Origin: Cynocephalus volans
Lineage: Eukaryota; Chordata; Mammalia; Dermoptera; Cynocephalidae
Length of the DNA stretch: 64,000 bases
NCBI RefSeq assembly: GCF_027409185.1
Contig: NC_084469.1
Span: 103,913,835 to 103,977,834 of the forward strand
Direction: 5' to 3'
Below, one piece after another: positions 34,758 to 47,115 of the stretch. Made by a program: the position numbers and the translations under genes. The notes under the pieces were generated by a model. That model was not told where the DNA came from. It did not search any database and worked only from the letters and a program-made list of their open reading frames with translations. How positions within the stretch are numbered: position 1 is the first letter of the stretch; each line of letters opens with the position of its first letter.

Positions 34758-34799
34758 TTTATGCTCCTTATTCTTAAGGGGTGTTGAGGGTGAAGATCT

Positions 34800-36410
34800 C
34801 TGTCTTCTGTAACTTCTTCACTGCTGAGCCTGGACAGTTGTCCCTACCTGTCCAGAGGCATAAAAGTCTCAAGCTGCTCTGTAGGGGAGTTGTTTACTGT
34901 TCACATCTCTCTTCCCATATAGCAGCATGAGCATGTAAAATGTGGGAAGTATATTTTGAATTGGTGTAAATGTTTACTTATTTACCTTTTCCTAGCTGTA
35001 ATGCCCTAAAATAGCTATCAATTCCACTTTCTGGGCAGCCTCAGCAATCTCCCCCAAGAACATTAGGGGAAAACATAGACCCACCACTTATATGGCCTGC
35101 TATTAGACCAAGTATCTGTCTTAGTCTTTTCTCTTTTCTTACAGGAAGATCCATGGACCGTAATTTGTGAATGGCTTTACCTAAAGCTCATGTGCTAGGA
35201 AAAAACCAGAGCTACTGGGTTTGTGGGCTAAAGCCCCAAAACAAGGAAACAATTCCACTAATGCCAGTGCCTCTCCATGTTCACAGTGAGAGTCACCCTG
35301 AAACCCCAAAGAGTGGAAAGCTATCCTTGAGGTTCTAGCCATCACCACTCTTTGCTTTTCTACACTCACTGAAAGCAATACCCTAAACTTTCCAACTAAC
35401 AACCTAACTTCCCCTAAATAAAGAAAACCTATGTGGACCAAAATCAAGGCTATCAAAGTAGAAATAACTCTGTAAAGGTTTATTGAAAGCCAAGCTTGGG
35501 TGCCCACGCAGGAAACACAAGCCAACAAAGTTGGAAAGTGTTCTCAAGTCTAATGCAAGCAAAGGCATTTTATAAAAGCATTTAAAAAGCAGGTTTGAAA
35601 AGGGTGGGGGAAAGCTCCTGGTACAGTTGTACTTTCCTCTCGGAACACAAAAGTCATGATCATTGGTTACCGATTACAGCACGGGAATCAAAAGCGTCTA
35701 CATGCAACCTCAAGCAGAAGCTTCGAGCTTCAACTATTCTGAACAAGATCTAAAGGGCTTATTCAAAACCAGCAGGTTTCAATTAATTAATTAGTAAATA
35801 AATTAATAAATCAACAGTTCTAACCACATACATCATTTATCTTAAGAACAAGATGTCGACATTTGGTTCATGAAACTTATCCCAAGGCAGTGAATTTTAG
35901 AAAAACTGCTTCATATTATTTCCTACATCACCTGTCTGAGTGATGCCTGCACAAGGTATATTGTGCTTCCAGGCATCACGTACTCGAAACCTGGGGACTA
36001 TCTAGGTGGGTACAAGTAATTGCTCATATAGTGTCACTGGATTAAATCCAGTAAGGTCCCTTTCCACTAAATGTTTTTATACACCCTCATAGCATGCTAT
36101 AAAGGGAACGCAAAAAACAGGTTTCCTACTGGACCTTGTTCAGGAGCCATGTGGACTTATGAGCAGAGAAATTTAACTGACCCGTGCTCAAGTGCCACTA
36201 GGCAGTCCTCTTTTCCAAGCCATGAGGACCTACACTGGGTCTGTGGTGGATGTGATTACTCTGTTCTGACTCCCCTCTGATCTGAATCTTGCTCTCTGAC
36301 TTGGCTTCCTCCTGCCTTCAGAGAGCTCCCCCTGGAGGTCCCCATAACACTTTCCATAATCAGAGGCCAAAATGATCCCTGACTGAAATTAACGCCAACC
36401 TTGAAATAGA
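34800..36410. other. Intergenic; possible old LTR or retrocopy, nothing certain
   Basis: On the - strand near 35480 'caataaacctttacagagtt' looks like a polyadenylation signal context, so part of 35160-35600 could be an LTR or transcript end. A 115-codon - strand frame (35181-35528) has no recognised motif. A dense 'attaattaattagtaaataa' patch lies near 35780. Confidence 0.35.
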
Positions 36411-36419
36411 CGAAGATAA

Positions 36420-38070
36420 GCTCCTTTCCACTGCAGGCTTTACCAGGTTCAGTTGGTATGGTTTCTCTCTAGTGTGAGCTCTTTCATGGATCCAAAATGA
36501 ACTGAGAAAATTGAACGCTTTCCCACACTCGCTAGTTTTTTAAGGAAATCAAAAAAAAGTTATTTATAAAGTAAAACTCTACTGTTTTCCAATTTTGTCA
36601 GATTAACACTTACAACGGCTTTACTTGTCCTGTCCACAGTGACAAAGCCCTTTTATTTTACATATGTTCAGTTTAAGAATCCACATATTTTTATCTACAA
36701 TACTACACGGTAAAAATAAAACAATACTTATTTGCCCAATGTATGAACATCTGGCGTGCCTTTTCACAGTTTAAAACTGTAAACAAATTTTAGACCCAGC
36801 TTACAGGTGTATTTTTGTAATTATTTTTATTACCCTCTATATTTGCATACCTGTAGGAGCACTGAAGGTTTTCCCATTTTTTTTTTTATGTTCATAGTTT
36901 TTCTCCAGTTGAGTCCTTTCACGTCTAAAAACAGACCGATGACAACTAAAAGGTTTCTCACATTTCCTACATTTATAGGGTTTCTCTTCACCGTGATTTC
37001 TTTCATTTTTTAAAGAAAGGTTAGAGATCAATAAAGACTTCCTCACATTCCCTACTATTCCTACGGCTTCTCTCCATAGTCCTGCGGCTCACAGGTCTGT
37101 GTTCAGTGTGAGGTCTCACATGCCTACTAAGGATGAATTATGAATAAAGCCTTTTGCCCACACACTGCATTCAGCATTCAGGTGGTTTTACTACAAGAGG
37201 AGTTTGTGGGTTTTTTTGCTCAGATTAAGATTTGAAATCCGGCTGGAGTTTTCTCCACACTGACTACCTTCTTTACTTCGTCTACCATATGACTTCTGTA
37301 AGAAATGAGAAGCACAATGTTAATGATATTTTTAGCAACAATTTTATATTTATTAATAGGAATTATAATTACATTTTTACCATTTTCAGGAAAAGTTAAA
37401 TTTTCTGCTCCACCCAAACTGTTTCAGAATCGTAGACTGAATGTTCTGGAAGCGTGCTCAAACATAGGTAATATCAAAACAGTGACATTCATAAATGGGC
37501 TTTCTTAACACTGTTATCAAGTGAGCAACTTTTCAAACGCTGAATATCTATGCCATATTTAAAAAAAACATTTTGGGTAAACATTTTCTAAGAAATAAGT
37601 TTGAAGGTGGGCTTATTTGTTTTCTTTGCTTGTTTTTAAACTTTCATGACATACTAAGACGCTGTCATGGGCAGTGCATTCTCTTGTTAGTACGACTCAT
37701 CTCAGATGTCTCCTTTGGTTTTTGGACAAATCTTCAATGTTATGGTCTTCACATTTTTTCCCCATAAAATGCAGACCCAGAAAAATTATCACAAATCATT
37801 AGAAATTATAGAAAAAAATATTAAATGCTATACCCATAATGAGATGTCAGGATGCTTGGTTTATCAAAGTATTCCCTTTCAACCTGCCAGATATTGGAAT
37901 AGCATCGACAGGCAACTTATTCTGTAAGTGAAGGAAAGTTGTCATCCCTGAGTCCAGGTTCCTGAAGGTTTCCGGCATCACATCTCTGTAGAGTTATTTC
38001 TGCAAAGGATCCAGCAGACCCCACTCTTCCCAAGTGAATTTCATAGTTACAGCCTCAAAGGCCATGAGTC
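36420..38070 (-). pseudogene. KRAB zinc finger pseudogene B
   Basis: Gene order on the - strand is KRAB-A (38070 to about 37945), KRAB-b (about 37755-37694) and finger exon (acceptor 'ttcttacag' before 37295). KRAB-A reads MAFEAVTMKFTWEEWGLLDP, has lost one base near its start, carries a TAA after LQK, and its donor is degraded. KRAB-b gives KKCEDHNIEDLSKNQRRHLR. In the finger exon the linker reads SHMVDEVKKVVSVEKTPAGF and then stops; behind it are a ruined zinc-knuckle-like unit and two or three finger remnants (e.g. YKCRKCEKPFSCHRSVFRRE near 36930, another at 36420-36545). It is dead as a protein gene. Its first exon may be the ruined copy near 50.7 kb. Confidence 0.85.
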
Positions 38071-38099
38071 CTAAAACATCCCACATATGTGTACAGAAG

Positions 38100-39060
38100 A
38101 ATGGATGACACTGACAGGACTGGGGATCTGTACTTAATTTATAAAATGTTTACACGTGACTCTGTAGTCCCAAAACATTTATTATATGACTTGGTCATGA
38201 GAACTCTTGTTCTCTATCCACAGTCACTTACTCATGAATTTAACAGCATCATGAAGACATGAAAATCTGAGATACTGAGATCATTTCACATGCCCCCTAT
38301 TGACAGGGTCCAGAGCACCTTGGAGAAAAGACAGAAGTGGTATACAAGTGAAGCAACGAGATGCTGTCATTCCTTGTGAGAAAAACTCTTTCGTCTCTTC
38401 CCATGTTACCCACCATATCACTCAGCAGTCTACGAAGCATGGGGCCGAAGCTGCACAAGGTTTTAATAAATAAAAATACAATGAACTGGAAGCTTTTTCT
38501 TCTATTCTCATCCCAAGCATGAGCGGTCACGAGGCCTGTCATGGAAACTGCATTTTTAAAAGGTCGACCGGCCATTTTGTTCAGAAGTATTCCAGGACAA
38601 TAGTAGATCCAGGTGGCTGAATGAAAATATTAGTTTGGAGAAATATTAACATCTTTATGTAATATTTATCACAGATGCAGTATTTCCTTTCTCTCTCTGT
38701 CCAATTTCATGGTGCTAGAAAGTTATTTGGAAGTTAGAGCTCAGGCATCAGGAAGAAGGCATGAAAACTTAGACCTTCGCAAAATCCCTACAGTCGTGAG
38801 CCTCAGGGCTATTTCCCACCGATTTTCCACACACACGTGCACATGAGATGCTAAGATGGCAGCAGAGCTCTTTCCAGAAGAACCATAACAGTGTACTATA
38901 CCCTTAGCCTGACCGATCTTGAACAGGTGAAGAGCTGCAGTCTTCCAGGGAGTTCATTCAAGTCCACAAGTTTGACAATGAATTTGAACCTTGATTATGA
39001 AATGCATAATTGGTTCAGCAGTGCCTGTCTCAAAGAACATAAAATCCTTTCTCCAATTTC
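38100..39060 (-). repeat. Conserved 5' intron block of pseudogene B
   Basis: The block matches 63000-64000 in the same orientation and 16700-17345 inverted. Shared text includes 'atcattccttgtgagaaaa', 'gcatgggg', 'ctggatgaatgaaaatatt'-type, 'tctctctgtcc', 'gagctcaggca' and 'acgtgcacat'. It supports descent of A, B and C from one gene. Confidence 0.75.
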
Positions 39061-39369
39061 AGAAGGAAGTGATTCTCGACCAGCCCCTCTGGAAGCTGTC
39101 ACCCCAACTTCTCTCATTTCCGAGCTCCACTGTGGTGTACAGTATGAGAATCCAACCCAAGCAAAAACCATGCCTCAAACTTGGTCTCTGAGCAAGATCA
39201 TTAGCCCACTGACAGCCATGTGCAGGGGACAGAGAAAAGGCTCCCACTAATTCTAGTATCAGCAATCCTGATACTAGAATTTACCTATTTGGTCAAGCTG
39301 CTGCTGAGCACAAACACCGCTCTTGTTGGTGGGTCCTAGGAACAAAATGAGTTGCCTGGGTCAGACATA

Positions 39370-40620
39370 AGTCTGCTTCATGCAGTGGATCTGTAGCCCT
39401 TGTCACAACAAAGTCCTACAACTTAGTGTGCAGAAAAAAAGTAACACACCTGAGACTGCTCATCCCTAGAAACGCCTGCTCACAAAGTTCGTCCTTGGTT
39501 GTTATCTGGGAACTGGCAGACGGAGCCCACCAGCCTATGTAATGGGGGCTCACTGTGCCTAAACTTTACGTGGATGATACAATATATGCTGAATTCCTGT
39601 TTTCCTTCCGGAAGTCTGGAATTTTGAGAAATGCTCAGCAAAGGGTGTCAACATGAATAGCCCCCAAAAGAGACCCTCTGGGCACTGCATCTCTAAGGAG
39701 GTTCCCTGGTAGATAATATTTCACATGTTTTGTCAAAACTTGTTGCTTGGGGGGCTGACCCGTGGCTCACTTGGGAGAGCGTGGTGCTGACAACACCGAG
39801 GCAAGGGTTAAGATCCCCTTATTGCTCATCTTCTTAAAAAACAAAAAAACTTGTTACTTGGGGAAATGGAGCCTATCCTATTGTGATTACACAGAGAGAG
39901 AACGTTTGGAAGCTTGCGCCTGGTTTTCTCTTGATCAAATTTAATTAAGTACTTAGTAAGACTAATGATAGGTATTTGACAACCCTAATAAAAAAATAAA
40001 AATTTGAATTGGGTAATGTCAAAAGCAGAATGAAATAAGGGTATAGAGGACACGTTCTTAGAAAGATCTCAATGTCACCAAGGTGTCACCTCTCAAAAAA
40101 TCTGTAAAATCCACAAGCCCCCAAAACTGACTTTTTAGGAGCCAACAAAACATACTTCTCCAAACCTAACATTAATAATGAATGTCTGACAAGGCTGAAG
40201 CCTTTGGAAGAACGAAGTCTTCTGTGATGGCCTGCCCAGCATACATCAAGGAAGTATAATATGCCAGACAGCTTAGTATTAGAAGACAGATCAACAAATA
40301 CACCAAGTGAAAGAAAAAGAGTCTTCAACGGGTGGCATTTATACGGAAAGTTGATTAATGACAGGGGAAGCAGTGTCAGCCGTGGTGGCGATCAAGAGCT
40401 CTTTCATATGTGGGGCAGGAATACACTGTCATGGAATTTGGAAAATCTATTACATTCCCCTCTACTTCATGGACAATGATCAATTTATCATAGATTTACA
40501 CGTAAAAGATAAAACTAGAACACTTTCAGAACTGAAAGGAAAAGGTTTATTGATGCAAGAATAGGGTGAATTTTCAGATATAAGAAAAAGAGTGAGCCAT
40601 AAAGTAAGAGACTAACAAAT
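39370..40620 (-). repeat. Tandem duplication in intron of B, copy 1
   Basis: The stretch is repeated at 40860-41890 in the same orientation. Matching blocks: 'tctgtagcccttgtcacaac', 'aaagtcct', 'cctgagactgct', 'agataatatttcacatgttt', 'gaacgtttggaagctt', 'aaagagtcttc', 'catggacaatgatcaattta', 'ttgatgcaagaatag'. Strand is given by the host gene. A SINE at 39751 is in copy 1 only. Confidence 0.75.
39751..39848 (+). mobile_element. tRNA-derived SINE, single unit
   Basis: The copy reads 'ggctgacccgtggctcactt' to an A tail, with flanking 'aaacttgttgcttgggg' and 'aaacttgttacttgggg'. It postdates the tandem duplication, as copy 2 lacks it. Confidence 0.87.
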
Positions 40621-40628
40621 TCAAATAT

Positions 40629-40812
40629 AGATTGAGCACCCCTTACCCAAAATGCTTGGGATTGGAAGTTTTGAATTTCAGATTTTTGGGGGATTTAAAA
40701 ATATTTGCATTGTACTTACTATCCAAAAACCTAAAATCCAAAATGCTCTAGTGAGTATTTCCTTTGAGCATCATGTTGACGCTCAAAATGTTTCTGATTT
40801 TGGAGCAACAGG
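40629..40812. mobile_element. Non-autonomous DNA transposon with inverted ends
   Basis: The end 'ttgagcaccccttacccaaa' and the inverted text 'gctcaaaatgtttctgattt' near 40786 enclose an inner palindrome ('aaaacctaaaatccaaaatg'). It resembles common Tigger-related palindromic repeats of primates and other placentals. It separates the two tandem copies at 39370 and 40860. Confidence 0.55.
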
Positions 40813-40859
40813 CAAATAAGAATATGCCTTTGTGAGTTCAAAGAGTAAGATGTGCTGCC

Positions 40860-41890
40860 TAGATCAACCCTACTGTGTCTTTGTGCAGTGGCTCTGTAGC
40901 ACCTGTCACAACAAAGTCCTGTTACCCAGCGTGCAGAGTGGAGTTAACGTTAGCAGTCCTGAGACTGCTTATCTTTAGAAATGCTTGTTCACAGAGTCTC
41001 ACCTTTTATGGTAACTGGATTTTGGGAGGAACCCCACGAACTGATAAGAGGGGCTCAGTGTGCCTAAATTGTTCAGACAAACAATATGGTAAATGCTTAA
41101 CTCGTTTTCCCTCTGAGAATTAATAATTTTGTTACATGCTTGGCCTGATAAGCTCCCAAAATACACCTGGGGTCCTGAGTCTCTAATGAGCTTCTCTGAT
41201 ACATAATATTTCACGTGTTTTGTCACAACTTGTCCCTTGAAGAATTGAGCCCACACTGTAGGATTACACTGAGAGAACATTTGGAAGCTTACACCTTGTT
41301 TCCTATAGAAATTTTTTAATTAAATTTTAATTTAATTTAATTTAATTTAAAAGTGTGAGAAAAGACCAATGAAAGATATTTCAATCTACCGGGAGGAGTA
41401 AACGTCTAACAATGCTTAAAATCTTCTGAACAAGAACGTGACAGCTTGCCTAACATATATAAAGGATTTTGAAACTATAATAGTCAGGACAGCCTACTAT
41501 TAACAGAGAAAGAAACAGAACAATAGAAAGCAAAAGAGTCTTCGTCAGTGGGCTGCCATGCATATGAAAAGCTGAGCACTGACAGAGCAGCCTTTACAGA
41601 ATAGTAGCACAAAATAAAAATTAAAATTAAAAATTGAAAAAATTCCAATAGTAGCACAGATCATGGACACTTTACATGAGATAGGGACAAGCTGCTAGCT
41701 CCTTGGAAAAATACATTGTATTTCCCTCTATTCCATGGACAATAATGAATTTATTGTAAATTGAAATGTAAAAGATAAAACTTGAATGCTTTGAGAAGTC
41801 ACAGATAAATGGCTTTTGGATGCAAGAAATAGAGAATTTTCATCTGAAACAAAAAGAGTAAGCTGTAAACAAATGGACTGCCTTTATTTC
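40860..41890 (-). repeat. Tandem duplication in intron of B, copy 2
   Basis: See the match list of copy 1. Copy 2 differs by an (attta)n-like stretch near 41315-41350 and an A-rich insert near 41600-41640. Confidence 0.72.
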
Positions 41891-42429
41891 AAGAATTCTT
41901 TTTCCTTCTTTAGACCTTATCATTAATGAAGAGGCCAGGAAGAAGAAAAAAAGAAAAGAACCACGGTGACTTCATTTTTTTTTTTTAACTTGATTGGCTT
42001 TTCCTCCAGCCCAAGAAGCTGACCTTCCACTAGAATGTATTGCTTGACAAACTAGCTCTTTACGGGAATTTATCACCAAGAAAACCCGTTGCTTAGATAA
42101 ATGCAGATGACAATATTCAGAGAAATCCTGGGAAAACGGGGTGATTGTCAACTTGCTCTATTTTAAATAAAGGGGAATTACTTGTGAGTGGAGTAGTCCA
42201 GATTAGAGTAGCCATAAATACTGTAAAAGGCCTGAGAAACCACTGTGCAATGTCATAGTGATCCAGTCTGTCTTTATACAATGTTTGGAATTTGTTTACC
42301 GCTTAGACTTTGCTGAACTCACACTATTAAATCTCCTCACTTTTTCTGCTTGTTGGGCACAAACTTACACTTCACACTAAGAGAGTCTCTCTCTCCAGTT
42401 TACAAATCTAATAAGTGCCTTATTTAAAT
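41891..42429. other. Intron-like stretch, nothing recognised
   Basis: A/T-rich unique sequence. No coding or repeat call. Confidence 0.4.
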
Positions 42430-43480
42430 ACTCTTATACGTGGAAGTGTTTTGCTTCAACATCATACAATTCACTCAGGTTCCAACCAAGAAAATAAAAA
42501 TCTTTTTTTTTTTTTTTTTTAAAGATGACCGGTAAGGGGATCTTAACCCTTGACTTGGTGTTGTCAGCACCACGCTCAGCCAGTGAGCGAACCGGCCATC
42601 CGTATATGGGATCCGAACCCGGGGCCTTGGTGTTATCAGCACCGCACTCTCCCGAGTGAGCCACGGGCCGGCCCGAAAATAAAAATCTTACATGCATATG
42701 GAATAAAATTCCTAAAGGCAAGGGCAAAGTGCAATGATGTTTCTGGACAATTGGGGTCCACCCCTTGGAGAGAGCGACCAGGGCGGAGGAAAAGGCTTTA
42801 TCACTTGCAAGTAAGGAGAACACTGGGGATGGCTCCCAAAGCAGAGTCTCCCCAAACAAGGGAAAGCAAGGGAAAGGGGTCGTCTTATACAGCCAAAGTG
42901 CCCACCTAATGTCCCTCCCAAGTTCTCACTTAGGTCCTTTCATGTAAATGAAGGACACAAGCTTGTTCAATTTGGATCGGTTGACTATGGAACATAGTTC
43001 ACTTGTCAGTTCTGAAGCCAAATCTGCATTTGGACCTGGGAGGGAATGTGGCCTCAGGGTAACAGTGGGACATTAGGAAGTTGTCACACGGGCTAAACCT
43101 TGAGCCCTCGGCTAGTACAGGTTACAGTCCGTAGGTGGTGAATTGAGATTTCCTGCCATGGCTGACTCAGGGCATAAAGCACAGGCCGTGGGTGTTGCGA
43201 TCCAGGCTCCTCCTTGGGTGGAGATTCACCAAAGTCATCTCTGGGGCATATTTCAGTTTCAGCCGATGTACTTTGACGGCAGTCTAGGTATTTCATGGCT
43301 CATGACTTCCTGCCACCTCCTGCAAGAACAGAAACTCAGAACAAAGGGTTGTGGCCTGTTCACTTCCTGCTTCAGACTTTTTAGCGGCAGTGAGCACCCC
43401 CAGGTCACGATATTCTGCAAAGGGAACAAAGGGAAGCAGCTCAGGGAGCAGCCTGCTCCCCCCACAGTTCACAAGGGAAC
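42430..43480 (-). repeat. Cluster-specific ~1 kb repeat unit, copy 3 (inverted)
   Basis: Reverse reading gives 'gagtgtgggttcccttgtga', 'gaactgtgggggg', 'agcaggctgct', 'gcagaatatcgtgac', then 'ttaggaattttattccatat', as in copies 1 and 2. A dimeric SINE splits it at 42503-42674. A G/C-richer tract runs through 43480-43700. Confidence 0.65.
42503..42674 (-). mobile_element. tRNA-derived SINE, dimeric form
   Basis: Antisense dimer from a T-run to 'ccacgggccggccc', flanked by 'aaaataaaaatctt' on both sides. Both tRNA-like units are well preserved (ggtgttgtcagcacc, ggtgttatcagcacc). Confidence 0.93.
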
Positions 43481-44869
43481 CCACACTCAAGGGTTACACA
43501 CGTCCCCAAGCCCGGGGACAGGTCTCATGTGCAGATGCAGCCCAGGGTGGCTCGCTCCTGGGCAGGGAGGAAACCTGAGCAGCCGGGAAAGGCAGTCCAC
43601 GGAGCTGCACACGGCCTGCCCCCCTCCTGACAGTGACAATGTCTCCCTCCTTCAGGGTCTCACTCCTCAGCAGCGAACAAAAGCTCACCAGAGTCAGTTT
43701 CAGCTTCTGACCTGCGGTGTCCTTCTTCTATCAAACGTATGGCCCAGGACCCGGCCACGGCTGAGCCAGTTCCAGCCAGGCCCCTCCACGGCTCCGGCTA
43801 TCCCACCGTCCCAGCACTCTCCCTTTCCCAGCGTCCAGGTGTCCCAACGTCCTCCCTAAGGTCCCTCGCAAGTGCAAGTCACGGTACGACTGCAGCTGTG
43901 GCAGAACCACCGGGGGCTCTTTGCGTAAGAAAACAGTCTAAGTGATTCATCTTCAGAATTGACCTGTCTGAGGGTGTTTTGCTCGATGGTAATTAGTCCC
44001 TAGCACCCAGTTTTCTTCGTTCCCTGGTGTTTCTCCCTGCACAGGGCTTAAGCGGGCTCGCAGGCTTGTCCTGAGCCCCTGGACAAAGGAATTCCTTGCA
44101 TTGCAAGAGGATGATAAATTTTAGCCACGGGGAAGACTGTGCACCCTGTAGCTCTCAGCCAGCGAGCAAGCGGGGGGAGGGACTGCACGCCGGGGACACG
44201 TGGCTGCCACAGCCCTTCTCACTGTGCCTGCCCTTCAGACACCTGAAACTTGCAAGGCCGTAATGAAGGTCGCGCTTCGCTGTCCCTCCTGTCTCTGTGT
44301 CCATCCTTTGGCACTGGGCGGGTGAGGGCATTTCTCACACTTTGCAGATGGATGAAACAAGATCCAGGCAGCTGCCTCAAGAAAGCAAGACCGCAGGGCC
44401 GTGTGGAAGGATGTCCCTCCTCCCTCCCACCCCTGACTGGATGCTCACGGCTCCACCCCACACCACTGATTGGATACTGCTCCAGGCCCCACCCTGAGTG
44501 ACAAGAGAGGCGAGCAGACACGTGGCCAAGAGCTGAATGACAGGTTTTGGGCCACATCCGCCGGCCTTCCTGCCCTCGCTGGGACCTGTCCCTGGGAATA
44601 TCGTACGTGCTCCTGTCTTTCCAGAACAGTCCCACTCATCTTCCTGTACTCAGTGGCCCCTTCCTGCTCCTTCTGCATGGACACGGGTCACAGTGTACGC
44701 AGGGACTTCCATACTCCACGTCCAATGCAATGATCCCCTGGCCTCAGAGGAGGAGGGGCACCCAGGCCAGGGCCGGCCACACTGAGACAGGACGGGGTGG
44801 TTGTGATGTCCTCCAGGGCTCAGGAATTTGGGATGAGGCTGCTGGAGGCATGGCCAAGGCTTCCTCACA
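43481..44869. other. GC-rich stretch in the B interval, nothing recognised
   Basis: Moderately GC-rich with several open frames (the longest 238 codons at 43143-43859) that show no family motif and differ in composition from real exons. Part of 44770-44860 resembles 55570-55620 ('gatgtcctccagggctcagg' against 'ggtgtcttccagggatcaga'). Possibly decayed CpG island and intron material of duplicated genes. Confidence 0.4.
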
Positions 44870-45430
44870 CCTCATCGCTCAATCTACTCATTTTCAGCCA
44901 AGAAAATAGAAACAGGCCAATAATTTTATTCTTATAAAATTATTACGTGCATCGAAACAATTTTAAATACACTTAGTTACATGGCAGCAATATTCCATAA
45001 AGGGAAGAAAATTAAACATTTGAACTAGTTCAGATAAGCAGCCTGCTTCACCCACAGTTCACAAGGAAAACCTGCGTTCAAAGGTTAAACATATTCTCAA
45101 GCGTGGGAGCCAGACTCTGACTGCTGAAAAGGAGCCCCGGAGGGGTCAGTCCCCAGTGATGAGGCACGGACACCTAAGGATTTAACTGGAAGCAGAATAT
45201 AACCTCCTGTTTCCTCCTCACAGTGTGGAAACACTCTCATTTGAGACCTTAATATTCACCAACAGGAAACTCTCACCTGGAATGTTTAAGGTTTTGATCT
45301 AAATAAACTGTCAAATTCATAAACCCTTTCTCCAGGAGACAACCCAGTGAGTCTTACTCTAAGCATGACCTCCCTAGATTTTCTTCTTATATACAAACAG
45401 CAGTCCGAGTCTATGACAAGGCATGCTGAT
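44870..45430 (-). repeat. Cluster-specific ~1 kb repeat unit, copy 4 (inverted)
   Basis: Its reverse complement aligns closely with 5480-5670: 'tccttaggt', 'gcctcatcactggg', 'gaatatgtttaacctt', 'ggttttccttgtgaactgtg', 'aggctgcttat', 'gaatattgctgccatgta'. This is the clearest inverted match of the family. Confidence 0.8.
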
Positions 45431-45772
45431 GGAGTTTGGATGTGTTGTCCCCCCAAAACTCATGTGGAATTCTGATCCCCAATGTGACAATGTTGGAAGC
45501 TGTTTGAGTCATGGGGGCAGATCCCTCGCGAATGGATTAATGCTCTCCCTCGAGGGTGGGGGGTCGTGAGTGAGTTCTCGCTCTATTAGTTCCTGCGAGA
45601 GCAGACTGTTTAAAAGACCCTGGCACCCCCCCCCCCACTTGCTGCCTCTTGCCACGTGATCTGTTTGTACCCACTGGCTGCCTGCCCCTTTCTGCCATGA
45701 GTAGAAGCAGCCTGAGCCCACGCCAGATGCAGCTGTCCCAGAATTGTAAGCCAAATAAACTTCACAATTTCA
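45428..45772 (+). mobile_element. MaLR LTR fossil (MST/THE1-like)
   Basis: Close relative of the LTR at 22983-23462, slightly shorter at its 3' end and with a C-run near 45630. Solo fossil. Confidence 0.72.
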
Positions 45773-46099
45773 AAACTTGCTACAAAGCAAGAGTCATCAA
45801 GACAAGCATAACAATGACATAAGCCTAGTCATTTAGATCCGAGTAATACAACTGAGAGTTCAGCCGGTGTGAAGCCAGCAAGTGGCAGAGCAGGCCGCTC
45901 CAGACACCCAGCCTTCAACAGAAACCTAAACAAGCAGCCACGGTGTGAATACAGAATTAAGAAAAAGGCAAGTGAAAAACAGCAGCAAGCCTTCTAGAGT
46001 TTTTACTTGTCCTTGGCCCAACCCCTCCAAGATGTGGTCGCAGTGCTGAAGACAGCAGTCCCAGTTACCAGTGTGGGACCCTGGTCACTAGTTCTAGAG

Positions 46100-46790
46100 A
46101 CAGCAGAGCAGAGCAGATCTTACTGGCAACTGATTGCACGTGTATGTTCCAATCTGTCTGAGTGAGATAGGAGGTGCTGTTTCCCTGGGTTTAGGTTTGG
46201 GGCCACTCCCCTGGGTCTCAAACCACTCTCCTAGGACTCAAGACCCTCTGCTGGGCTCTGAGTTACTGTTGCTTGTTGCACCTACTTTCAGCACCAAGGC
46301 AGGGAGATTGAGACCACAAGAGGCAGACTTCTGTAATTTCAGTGGCTGAGCATGCTCAGTAGAAAGGAGTTTATCTTTGAATGACCTACCACTCGAGGCA
46401 CGAGACAGCACTGAATATATTTTAAATAATTTTTGGTGTATATGCTGGAATTTGACCAATGTGCATGCTCTAAAGAGACCAACAGAGCACACTCAAGGCT
46501 AGGTTACATAACCAGTTACACAACTGAGAACCACACCCTTAGTTAAATATTCATTAGATGGTATGAATATGCACAGAATAGCCAACTATAAAATTGGAAT
46601 CCAGGAAGAAGGCACGGCTGCACTCACTATTGAGGCAGTCCGCACTTTGTGAAGTGTGTGTTTCTTTCTCTTTGCATTAAACCTGTTTTCACTTCCTACT
46701 CCAACTTTGCTCTTAAATTATTTCCTGTGGTGGGGTCAAGAACCTTGTAGAGGATGGAGATGGGATCGAGATCTGGCATCCAACCTCCCC
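46100..46790 (+). mobile_element. Solo LTR fossil (ERV1-like, tentative)
   Basis: TATA-type box near 46588 and a polyadenylation-like signal near 46676 occur in LTR order, followed by text resembling the LTR/primer-site junction near 46770. No internal region is seen. The 5' limit is approximate. Confidence 0.5.
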
Positions 46791-47039
46791 AGACCCTCTC
46801 CTCAAGTAACATGGAGGCTACCCAAGTCTCTCTTCCCTGTCTTATCTAAGGTGGAAGCCAATCAGGGTAGAAATTTGGCAGGGATTGTCTGAAAATGTTA
46901 TGAAGTAAACAAAATACCTGCAGCCTCCTGGAACAACAGATTGCACTTGAGACATAAATAGACCACCTAAAGCCTGGGGGGTGGGGGGAGCTAGAAAGGA
47001 AAAATTTCTTTTAGCAATTAGGATATTTAAAAGCACCCA

Positions 47040-47115
47040 GGTGATTAGCTCAGTTGTTAGTGCTCCATGTTATAACACCAAGGTCAAGGGTTCCCATCCC
47101 CATACCAGCCAGATG
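47040..47115 (+). mobile_element. tRNA-derived SINE, single unit
   Basis: Unit with 'gattagctcagttgttagtg' and 'caagggttcccatccccata'. No clear tail; old. Confidence 0.72.

Noticed and set aside
34800-35600. Possible LTR or transcript end near 35480
   Set aside because: Only a polyadenylation-like signal was seen; ends and family could not be shown, so it is left unassigned.
43143-43859. 238-codon + strand frame
   Set aside because: Runs antisense across unit repeat copy 3 and a GC-rich tract; paralogous copies do not keep the frame.
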